DNA from: CAMLIZ01 sp040758375
Lineage (GTDB): Bacteria > Pseudomonadota > Gammaproteobacteria > Burkholderiales > Burkholderiaceae_C
Assembly: GCA_040758375.1 (NCBI GenBank)
Contig: JBFLWE010000014.1
Coordinates: 10,878 to 74,877 of the forward strand
Reading direction: 5' to 3'
Length of the DNA: 64,000 nt
Part shown: piece after piece, positions 52,714-61,293 of the stretch
Position numbering within the stretch: the first letter of the stretch is position 1
Layout of the letters: each line of letters begins with the position of its first letter
Position numbers and translations under genes: made by a program
The notes under the pieces: model-generated
What the model was told of the DNA's origin: nothing
Databases searched by the model: none
What the model saw: the letters and a program-made list of their open reading frames with translations, nothing else

Positions 52714-53370
52714 ATGACCACTTCCACGTTGGGATTCACCGTCAGCCTGGCCTGCGACGAGGCCGACCTGGCCGATGCCAGGCACGTGCGCGTCGCCGGC
52801 TACGGCCATCACGGCATGGGCGAGGCGCTGCGCGCGCCGGACGAGGTGGACTATCTGCCGGAGTCAGCGGTGTTCATCGCCCGCGACAAGGCCACCGGCC
52901 AAGCGGTGGGCACGGTGCGCGTGCAGCGGCGCGGACGCCGGCGCTTGCTGCTGGAAGAGTGCATCGCGCTGCCGCCGGAGATCGGCGAGGACCATTGCGC
53001 CGAGATCGCGCGCCTGGCCGCGATACCGGGTGCCGATCCGCTGGTGAAGGTGACGCTGATGAAGGCCACCTTCCTCGAATGCCTGGCCGGCCAGGTGCAG
53101 TGGATGGTGATCGGCGCACGCTCGAATGCGCTGGTGCGGGTGTACAAGCGCCTGTGCTTCCACGACCTGTTCGGCGGCGAGCCGGTGCCGCTGTCCTACG
53201 CCGGCGGGCTGCCGCACCGCGTGCTGGCGTTCAACGTCCAGACGGCCGAGCGCACCTGGATGGACGCGGGCAACGGGCTGTACGACTTCATGTTCAAGAC
53301 CTGGCACCCGGACCTGTGCATCCACGCGAGGCGCGGCATTCAACACCTGCCGCTGCCGATGGCGGCTTAA
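52714..53370 (+). CDS. FeeM-like N-acyl amino acid synthase (GNAT/LuxI fold)
   Basis: A 218-residue acyltransferase of the N-acyl amino acid synthase (FeeM/NasY-like) type: an N-terminal recognition of DEADLADARHVRVAGYGHHGM, the acetyltransferase core VFIARDKATGQAVGTVRVQ, EIARLAAIPGAD, KATFLECL and a LuxI-like C-terminal region VYKRLCFHDLFGGEPVPLSYAGGLPHRVLAFNV. FeeM enzymes join long-chain acyl groups from acyl carrier protein to amino acids such as tyrosine. A related acyltransferase acts with exosortase systems, but no exosortase genes are seen. ATG 52714 follows AAGGGAAGG. It converges with the kinase operon. Confidence 0.85.
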   Translation: MTTSTLGFTVSLACDEADLADARHVRVAGYGHHGMGEALRAPDEVDYLPESAVFIARDKATGQAVGTVRVQRRGRRRLLLEECIALPPEIGEDHCAEIARLAAIPGADPLVKVTLMKATFLECLAGQVQWMVIGARSNALVRVYKRLCFHDLFGGEPVPLSYAGGLPHRVLAFNVQTAERTWMDAGNGLYDFMFKTWHPDLCIHARRGIQHLPLPMAA

Positions 53371-53717
53371 CCGCCAGTCGCGCTGGCGCGTGCGGCCTGC
53401 AGCCGCTGCGCCAGCTCCGGCGGCCACTCCTGGCCCAGCTGCCGGCAGGCGTCGCTGAAGCGCCGGGCCACTTCTTCCGGCCCGTCGAAGCGGTGGCGGT
53501 AGGCCAGTTCGCGGTACAGCTGCTCGAAGGCGCGCAGCCGCAGCTGGGCCAGGGCGCGCTGCCAGTCGGCCGCCAGGTTCAGCTGCACCTGTGGCGACGC
53601 GGCAAAGAACGCGTCCGGCAGCTGCACCGTGCCGGCACCGGTGTCGAGGTCGCCGAACAGGCCCGCGATGGGAAGCATGAAGCTCTCGTCGCCAAGATCG
53701 GAAGGAATGGTGTGCAT
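53367..53717 (-). CDS. small protein coupled to the hybrid kinase
   Basis: A 116-residue soluble protein with no signal peptide or membrane helix. The second half looks helical (LAADWQRALAQLRLRAFEQLYRELAYRHRF). I recognise no domain. Its ATG shares one base with the kinase stop (TGATG), so it should be translated with the kinase; its own stop overlaps the FeeM-like gene's stop on the other strand by a few bases. A partner or output protein for the kinase is plausible. Confidence 0.7.
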   Translation of the reverse strand: MHTIPSDLGDESFMLPIAGLFGDLDTGAGTVQLPDAFFAASPQVQLNLAADWQRALAQLRLRAFEQLYRELAYRHRFDGPEEVARRFSDACRQLGQEWPPELAQRLQAARASATGG

Positions 53718-55540
53718 CAGGCAGCCTCCGCCGGCGCTTCCTGCAACAGGTAGCGCTCCACCACGGCCGACAGCTCGCTCGGCATGCAAGGCTTGAGCAG
53801 GAAGTCGTCCATGCCCGAGGCGAGCGCGGTCTGCGCGAACGCGGCGCTGGCATTGGCCGACAGCGCCACGATCGGCAACCGGGGCAGGCCGTTCAGCCGC
53901 TCGAAATCCCGGATCAGCTGCGCGGCGCGCCCGCCGTCCACCCCCGGCAGGTCCCAGTCGAGGATCACCAGGTGCGGGCGCGTCGAGCCGGTGAGCAGCC
54001 GGCGCAGTGCGGTGGCGCCGTCGCGGAATTCCTCCACCTCGCAGCCGAGCCGGCGCAGCACCGTGGTGGCCACCAGCAGCGAGGAGCTGTCGTCGTCCAC
54101 CACCACAACGGTCTTGCCGCTGCCCAGCCGGCGCAGGGCCGGGCGCGACTCGAGCCCGCCCTCGGCCGGCGGCGCTGCGGCCACCGGCAGCTGCGCCGTG
54201 AACACGAAGGTGGCGCCGCGCCCCAGGTCGCTGCTGCAGGTGAGGTCGCCGCCCATCGCGCGCGCCAGCTCGCGCGAGATGGCCAGGCCCAGCCCCACGC
54301 CGTGCGGGCGCGAACCGGCGCCGTCGGACAGCTGCACGAAGGCATCGAAGATGCGTTCCACGTCCTCGGGCGCGATGCCGCGGCCGGAGTCGGCCACTTC
54401 GAAGCGCACCTGGTCGGGCGCCACGCGGCGCGCGGACAGCGCCACCTGGCCGCCCAGCGGGGTGAACTTGAAGGCGTTGCCCACCAGGTTGTTGAGCACC
54501 TGGGCCAGGCGCACCGCGTCGCCCACCACCCAGTCGCCCACGTTGGGATCCACCGAGATCAGCAGCCGCAGCCCGATTTCGTCGGCGCGCGAACGCCAGG
54601 TCTCGCGCAGCAGCGCCAGCTCGCGCGCCAGGTGCACCGGCCGGCGCTGCAGCTCGAGGCGGCCGGCCTCGATGGCCGAGATGTCGAGCAGGTCGGACAC
54701 CATGCGCTCCTGGTGCCGCGCCGCCTCTTCGATCAGCTCGAGCCGGTAGTGCAGCAGCGCCTGGTCCTTGGGCACATCGTGCCGCGCGATCTGCACCAGC
54801 CCCAGGATGCCGTGCAGCGGCGTGCGCAGCTCATGGCTGACCACCGCGAGGAAGCGGTCCTTGGTGGCGCTGTGCCGCTCGGCCAGCTCCAGCGCGGCCG
54901 CGCGCTCCTGCGAGATGCGCTCGGTCGCCAGGCGCAGCTGGATCACCTCGGCCATGCGGTGCTGCCAGCGGACCGAGGTGGTCACGAGCAGCCCCAGGAA
55001 CAGCGCCAGGCCGACGCCGCCGATGAAACCCACATCGTCGCCGCGCGCCAGCATCGCAAGGCACACCGGCCCCAGCATGGGCGCCACATACGCGGCCGCT
55101 GCGCTCGCGCGCACCTGGAGGCCGAAGGTCGCCACGCAGGCCACGCAGCACAACACAGCCGACACGACGGTGGCGGCTTCGCCGGAGAAACCCATCATGT
55201 AGGCGCCGCCCAGGCCCCACACCGCACCATCGACCGCCAGCAGCGGCACGGTCCAGCGATAGGGCGGCTCGCCGCCTTCGGCCTGCCGGCGCTTGCACAC
55301 CACCGCGTGCACGATGCGCGGCACCACCACGGCAACCTTGAGCACCATCCAGCCCAGCACCAGCGCCGGCGGCAGCACCACGCCCAGAGCGCCGTGGCCC
55401 AGCTTGCTGGCCAGCAGGATGGCGAACAGCGTGGCCAGACCCGTGCCCACGGCGGTGTGGGCCAGGATCAGGCGGATCTGTTCGCTGTAGATGATGGCGA
55501 CGGTTTCGTCGTCGAGCTGGGGCCGTCGATGGAGAGTCAT
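53717..55540 (-). CDS. membrane hybrid sensor histidine kinase/response regulator
   Basis: A 607-residue kinase with about six N-terminal membrane helices (residues 24-190), a short linker coiled coil and a HisKA domain with His236 (LAVVSHELRTPLHGILG). The ATPase domain has NLVGNAFKFTPLGG, DSGRGIAPEDVERIF and GVGLGLAISREL, and a C-terminal receiver carries the acceptor Asp in LVILDWDLPGVDGG. The integral-membrane sensor suggests detection of a lipophilic or membrane-borne signal. Start MTLHRRPQLD follows GGGAGTGAGG. The convergent FeeM-like gene next door could make such a signal; that link is inference. Confidence 0.92.
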   Translation of the reverse strand: MTLHRRPQLDDETVAIIYSEQIRLILAHTAVGTGLATLFAILLASKLGHGALGVVLPPALVLGWMVLKVAVVVPRIVHAVVCKRRQAEGGEPPYRWTVPLLAVDGAVWGLGGAYMMGFSGEAATVVSAVLCCVACVATFGLQVRASAAAAYVAPMLGPVCLAMLARGDDVGFIGGVGLALFLGLLVTTSVRWQHRMAEVIQLRLATERISQERAAALELAERHSATKDRFLAVVSHELRTPLHGILGLVQIARHDVPKDQALLHYRLELIEEAARHQERMVSDLLDISAIEAGRLELQRRPVHLARELALLRETWRSRADEIGLRLLISVDPNVGDWVVGDAVRLAQVLNNLVGNAFKFTPLGGQVALSARRVAPDQVRFEVADSGRGIAPEDVERIFDAFVQLSDGAGSRPHGVGLGLAISRELARAMGGDLTCSSDLGRGATFVFTAQLPVAAAPPAEGGLESRPALRRLGSGKTVVVVDDDSSSLLVATTVLRRLGCEVEEFRDGATALRRLLTGSTRPHLVILDWDLPGVDGGRAAQLIRDFERLNGLPRLPIVALSANASAAFAQTALASGMDDFLLKPCMPSELSAVVERYLLQEAPAEAA

Positions 55541-55630
55541 CCTCACTCCCGGGGAGCAGGGGCTGAGGATGGTAGGCCATCCCCTTTTGGGAGCCTCGTG
55601 CGGAATTGACACCGGATTCACGAGTTGTTA

Positions 55631-55652
55631 GGCATCCGGCGTGCCGAATGCC
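55631..55652. repeat. imperfect REP-like palindrome
   Basis: GGCATCCGGC-gt-GCCGAATGCC pairs at nine of ten positions. It lies in the 225-base region between the hybrid kinase start and the ssb end; such short palindromes resemble REP elements. Confidence 0.4.
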
Positions 55653-55708
55653 ACATCTTCGCTGGCCGGCGCCCTGCCCGCGACCCCTAGGCCGGTTGGC
55701 GGGTCCTG

Positions 55709-55745
55709 TAAAAAATGCACGAGGCGGCCGCCAGGGCCGCCTCGT
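55709..55745 (-). terminator. intrinsic terminator of ssb
   Basis: On the minus strand ACGAGGCGGCC-ctggc-GGCCGCCTCGT, a perfect 11-bp stem, followed by GCATTTTTTA. It lies 20 bases after the ssb stop and reads leftward. Confidence 0.88.
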
Positions 55746-55765
55746 CGTGGCGCGGGACGCCCTTG

Positions 55766-56263
55766 CTAGAACGGGATGTCGTCGTCCATGTCGTCGAAGC
55801 CCGTCGAAGGCTTCGAGGCTGCAGGCCGCTGGGCCGGGGCCCGCGGCGCGGCGGCCGGACGCTGCTGCGGCGCAGGGCGGCCACCGCCCTCGTCGCCGTA
55901 GCCGGTGTCATCGCCGCCGCCCATGCCCTCGCGGCCGCCCAGCATCTTCATCTCCTCGGCAATGATCTCGGTGGTGTACTTCTCCACCCCATCCTTGTCT
56001 TGCCACTTGCGGGTCTTGAGGCGGCCTTCAACGTAGATGGAACGGCCTTTCTTGAGGTACTCGCCCGCGATCTCGGCCAGGCGGTCATAGAACACCACGC
56101 GGTGCCACTCGGTCTCTTCCTGGCGCTCCCCGCTTTCCTTGTTCTTCCAGTTGCGGGTGGTGGCCACGCTGACGTTGCACACGGCTGCGCCGTTCGGGGT
56201 GTAACGCACCTCGGGGTCGCGTCCCAGGTTGCCGATGAGGATGACTTTGTTGACCGAGGCCAT
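55766..56263 (-). CDS. ssb: single-stranded DNA-binding protein
   Basis: SSB coats single-stranded DNA in replication, repair and recombination. The 165-residue protein has the OB-fold (MASVNKVILIGNLGRDPEVRYTPNGAAVCNVSVAT, shown in part; ETEWHRVVFYDRLAEIAGEYLKKG, IYVEGRLKTRKWQDKDG). A Gly/Pro/Ala-rich linker leads to the acidic C-terminal tip DDMDDDIPF that recruits partner proteins such as RecQ, whose gene is divergently placed 140 bases away. It ends in a strong terminator. Confidence 0.97.
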   Translation of the reverse strand: MASVNKVILIGNLGRDPEVRYTPNGAAVCNVSVATTRNWKNKESGERQEETEWHRVVFYDRLAEIAGEYLKKGRSIYVEGRLKTRKWQDKDGVEKYTTEIIAEEMKMLGGREGMGGGDDTGYGDEGGGRPAPQQRPAAAPRAPAQRPAASKPSTGFDDMDDDIPF

Positions 56264-56403
56264 GACGAATTGCTCCGAGAGACGGGGAACGGGAGGGGAA
56301 CGGGAAAACCGGGCCGACAGCTTACCGCACCGGCGCAACGGTGCCGCTCTCCCCGGGTGTGGGGTCGCCGCCGCGCGGTGCCGGTCCGTTTAGGATCACA
56401 CCT

Positions 56404-58293
<1,890 letters not shown>

Positions 58294-58319
58294 GAGCGGC
58301 CAACCGAAAGGGACAAGCC

Positions 58320-59132
58320 ATGGCACTGCTGACTGACGGCGAACTCAAGGCGCAGCTGCTCGCCGGACGCCTGCTGCAGGCGGTGGACCCGCGCCACATC
58401 AAGGGTTGCACGGTGGACCTCACCGTCGGCGGCATCTACGTGCCGGGCAGCAAGGCCGACGCGCTCGGTTCCTCCACCAAGCACCGCACCGAGCTCACGC
58501 TGCAGCAAGGCGCCACCGCCGTGGTGCGCACGGCCGAGTCGTTCTGCCTCGACGGCCATCACGCGGCGGTGGTGTTCCCCGCCAGCAGCGTGTCGCTCAA
58601 GGGCCTGCTGATGACCAACCCCGGCCACGTGGACCCCCACTACAACGGGCACATCCACGTCACCGTGATCAACATGGGCCGCGAGCCCTATCCGCTGCAG
58701 TCGGGCGACCGGCTGCTGCGCGCGATGGTCTTCCGCCTCGACCGGCCGACGGCCCTGGCGGTAGCCGCCGGCGACCCGCTGACCGAGGAGCTGCTGCAGC
58801 GCCTGTCGCCCGATTTCCTGAGCGTGAACGAACGCGTGGACACGGCGGCCAAGCGGGCCATCGACGCGTCTGACAAGCGCAACCTTCTGCGCCAGGCGGT
58901 GATGCCCCTCGTGGTGGCGGTGGTCACGGCAGTGCTCACCTACGCCGCCGGCTACTGGTCGCTGAAGGACAAGTTCGAGGCGCGCCTGGCCGAGCTGGAA
59001 GCCTCGGCCAAGGCCAGCGCCGAAGCGAAGGCACGGCTGGACCTGCTGAACGATCGGCTGGACCTGCTGTCGCGCATCGAAGCACTGGACTCGGAGGTGA
59101 AGTCGCTGAAGCAGGGCGCCAGGCCGCGCTGA
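58320..59132 (+). CDS. membrane-anchored dUTPase/dCTP-deaminase-like protein
   Basis: A 270-residue protein with an unusual layout. Residues 1-165 form a dUTPase/dCTP-deaminase-type beta fold (FPASSVSLKGLL; NPGHVDPHYNGHIHVTVIN; LQSGDRLLRAMVFRL). The aspartate of the VDPHY motif is kept. The glutamate that activates water in dCTP deaminases (LE..N motif) is Thr115, and the nearby arginine (SSxxR) is Leu93. A membrane helix (193-213) and a charged coiled coil (215-266) follow. Start ATG 58320 has AAAGGGACAAGCC upstream. It follows recQ closely; the next gene's first possible ATG shares one base with its stop. Nucleotide binding is likely; enzymatic activity is doubtful. Confidence 0.8.
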   Translation: MALLTDGELKAQLLAGRLLQAVDPRHIKGCTVDLTVGGIYVPGSKADALGSSTKHRTELTLQQGATAVVRTAESFCLDGHHAAVVFPASSVSLKGLLMTNPGHVDPHYNGHIHVTVINMGREPYPLQSGDRLLRAMVFRLDRPTALAVAAGDPLTEELLQRLSPDFLSVNERVDTAAKRAIDASDKRNLLRQAVMPLVVAVVTAVLTYAAGYWSLKDKFEARLAELEASAKASAEAKARLDLLNDRLDLLSRIEALDSEVKSLKQGARPR

Positions 59133-59170
59133 TGGCGGCGCCAGCGCGGGCCGACGACGGGAGAAAACGG

Positions 59171-59803
59171 ATGCCTGCACCTCACGACACATCCTGGTAC
59201 GACCGTCATCTGCTGCCCTACCTGATCGACTTCGCTTGCGGGCTGAAGCCGATCAGTGAGCAGCGGCGCAAGGTGATTCCGCAGGCGGCCGGCCGGGTGC
59301 TGGAAGTCGGAATCGGCACCGGCCTCAACCTCCCGTTCTACGACCGCAGCAAGGTGCGGGCGCTCGTCGGGATCGACTCCGCGCCCCAGATGCACCGGCT
59401 GGCCCAGCGGCGCAGCCTGCGCGCGGGCTTGCCGGTTGACTTGCGCACCCTCTCGGCCGACGCGCTGCCGCTGGAGTCTGCGTCCTTCGACTGCGTGGTG
59501 TGCACCTACACCTTGTGCAGCGTGTCCGATCCCGGCGCCGCGCTGGCGGAGATGCGCCGCGTGCTGCGGCCCGGCGGGAAGCTGCTGTTTGCCGAACACG
59601 GCCTGGCGCCCGATGCACCGGTGGCCAAGTGGCAGGCCCGGCTGGAGCCGTACTGGTCCAAGATCGCAGGCGGCTGCCACCTGACACGCAACGTGCCCCG
59701 CCTGTTGCGCGATGCCGGCTTTGGCGCCTCGGTGCAGGCGGCCTACATCACACGCCCCAAGACCTTGGCGTACAACTTCTGGGGCGTGGCCACCGTCGCC
59801 TGA
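59171..59803 (+). CDS. class I SAM-dependent methyltransferase
   Basis: A 210-residue methyltransferase of the Methyltransf_11 type: SAM-binding motif I VLEVGIGTGLNLPFYD, motif II ALVGIDSAPQM, FDCVVCTYTLCSV, and EMRRVLRPGGKLLFAEHG with the usual post-motif. It resembles membrane-associated methyltransferases of small metabolites or phospholipids, such as PmtA, but the substrate is unknown. ATG 59171 is preferred because GGGAG lies seven bases upstream; an ATG at 59132 overlapping the previous stop is possible. It lies between the dUTPase-like gene and thyX on the same strand. Confidence 0.88.
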   Translation: MPAPHDTSWYDRHLLPYLIDFACGLKPISEQRRKVIPQAAGRVLEVGIGTGLNLPFYDRSKVRALVGIDSAPQMHRLAQRRSLRAGLPVDLRTLSADALPLESASFDCVVCTYTLCSVSDPGAALAEMRRVLRPGGKLLFAEHGLAPDAPVAKWQARLEPYWSKIAGGCHLTRNVPRLLRDAGFGASVQAAYITRPKTLAYNFWGVATVA

Positions 59804-59846
59804 CCCGGCACCCGCCCGCCACTGCCCGCGGTGGACAATGGCGCCC

Positions 59847-60626
59847 ATGAAGGTCTATCTGTTGTCCGCCCCCACGCTGGCCGCCGGCATGCAGGCCTTC
59901 CTGGCCGACCGCCAGCAGCGCTGGCAGCAGGAAACGCCGGCCACCGAAGCCGAGCTGCTGGTGGAAGCGGCCGGGCGCGTGTGCTACATGTCCTTTGGCG
60001 ACCGGCAGTACCGGCGGCGCACCGGCGAATACCTCGCCAACCTGATCGCGCAAGGCCATGAAAGCGTGCTCGAGCATGCCAACTTCACGCTGCTGGCCGA
60101 TGGCATTTCGCGCGCGCTCAGCCACCAGCTGGTGCGGCACCGCGCCGGGTTTGCCTACAGCCAGCTCTCGCAGCAATACCACGACGAGTCCGAGGCCGCG
60201 TTCGTGGAACCGCCAGGCCTGGCCGGGCATCCGCAGGCGCAGCGCCAATGGCAGGCCTTGACCGCCGCTGCGCGCGACACCTACAAAGCCCTGCTGCGCG
60301 AGGCCGCCGACGGCGGCAGCACCGATGCGCTGAGCGACAAGGAGCGCCAGCGCCTGCTGCGCTCGGTGGCGCGCAGCGTGCTGCCCAATGCCACCGCCAC
60401 CACGCTGGTGGTCACGGGCAACGCGCGTGCATGGCGCCATGTGCTGGCCGTGCGCGGCGCGATCGACGGCGACCTCGAGATGCGCGCCTACTGCGTGGCG
60501 GTGCTGCGCGTGCTGGCGCCCGCCGCGCCCGGCTTGTTCGCCGACTTCCGCATCGGGCGCGATGCGCTCGGCGAGCGGGTGCAACATGAGCCGCCGGGCG
60601 CCGCCCCCGCGCCCGGCTCGCGGTGA
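59847..60626 (+). CDS. thyX: flavin-dependent thymidylate synthase (ThyX)
   Basis: ThyX converts dUMP to dTMP using FAD and methylene-tetrahydrofolate, an alternative to ThyA. The 259-residue protein carries HESVLEHANFTLLADGISRALSHQLVRHRAG, with the ThyX hallmark RHR at 97-99 (shown here as SHQLVRHRAG). The downstream serine stands at position 108, eight residues after RHR rather than seven. The usual Arg of the S-x-R-Y step is Gln (SQQY). The later NATATTLVVTGNARAWRHVLAVRGAIDGDLEMR is typical. It overlaps the downstream NTPase gene (GTGA). Confidence 0.88.
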   Translation: MKVYLLSAPTLAAGMQAFLADRQQRWQQETPATEAELLVEAAGRVCYMSFGDRQYRRRTGEYLANLIAQGHESVLEHANFTLLADGISRALSHQLVRHRAGFAYSQLSQQYHDESEAAFVEPPGLAGHPQAQRQWQALTAAARDTYKALLREAADGGSTDALSDKERQRLLRSVARSVLPNATATTLVVTGNARAWRHVLAVRGAIDGDLEMRAYCVAVLRVLAPAAPGLFADFRIGRDALGERVQHEPPGAAPAPGSR

Positions 60627-61243
60627 CCCCGGTGCTCAGCGCTGCCGAACGCCAGCTGCTGGCCGAGCACGCCACGCAGGCCGAGAGCGCCGGCACGCGG
60701 CTGCACACGCGTTGGCGCGTGATCACCGGCGCACCCGGCAGCGGCAAGACCACGCTGGCCGAACAGCTGGCGCAGCGGGGCTTCCGGGTGGTGGACGACC
60801 CCGCGCGCATGCTGCTCGAAGAGGCCCTGCGGCGCGGGCTCAGCGCGGCCCAGGTGCGGGCCGACTATGCGGCCTTCCAGCAGCAGGTGCTGCAGCGGCA
60901 GCTGCAGCTGGTGCAAGCCCTGGACCCGGCGGCCGACGTGTTCTTCGACTACTGCATCGCCGAGTCGCTGGCCTTCATGAAGCTGGCCGGACTGGCCTGG
61001 ACGCCAGCGTTCCTGCACGCCGCGGCCTCGCTGGGCGTGCTGCGCGTGTACCTGCTGGCGCCGCTGGCGCTGGACGGGGCCAGCGCGCACGACGGCGTGC
61101 GCACTGAAACGCAAGACCAGCGGCAGGCGCTGCACGGCCTGATCCGCGAGGTGTACCGCGGCCTGGGCGCGGCGCTCGTCGAGGTGCCGGTGCTGCCGGT
61201 GCCCGACCGGCTCGCGCTGGTGCTTGGCGAGGCCCCGGCCTGA
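60623..61243 (+). CDS. P-loop NTPase (AAA_28-type, possible nucleotide kinase)
   Basis: A 206-residue predicted kinase/ATPase with Walker A GAPGSGKTTLAEQLAQRG (about 36-53). A following acidic region VDDPARMLLEEAL and VFFDYCIAESLAFM fits a deoxynucleoside or pyridoxal-type kinase Walker B and lid. The start is GTG 60623, whose stop overlap with thyX (GTGA) means coupled translation. Pairing with thymidylate synthase suggests a role in nucleotide salvage or thymidylate supply; this is inferred from position only. The operon ends in a terminator. Confidence 0.82.
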   Translation: MTPVLSAAERQLLAEHATQAESAGTRLHTRWRVITGAPGSGKTTLAEQLAQRGFRVVDDPARMLLEEALRRGLSAAQVRADYAAFQQQVLQRQLQLVQALDPAADVFFDYCIAESLAFMKLAGLAWTPAFLHAAASLGVLRVYLLAPLALDGASAHDGVRTETQDQRQALHGLIREVYRGLGAALVEVPVLPVPDRLALVLGEAPA

Positions 61244-61254
61244 GCGAAGCTGCG

Positions 61255-61293
61255 CGGCTGCCGGGCACGGCGCACACCGTCCAGCCGTTTTTT
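61255..61293 (+). terminator. intrinsic terminator of the thyX operon
   Basis: CGGCTG (61255-61260) pairs with CAGCCG (61282-61287), with an inner ACGG/CCGT step, and is followed by TTTTTT. It lies 11 bases after the NTPase stop and abuts the converging VWA gene. Confidence 0.7.

Noticed and set aside
50376..53753. Plus-strand frame of 1,125 codons across the solute-binding protein and the FeeM-like gene
   Set aside because: Antisense of the solute-binding protein and out of frame with the FeeM-like protein; it has no domain content.
53972..55609. Plus-strand frame of 545 codons opposite the hybrid kinase
   Set aside because: The minus strand encodes kinase motifs throughout; this is a codon-bias shadow.
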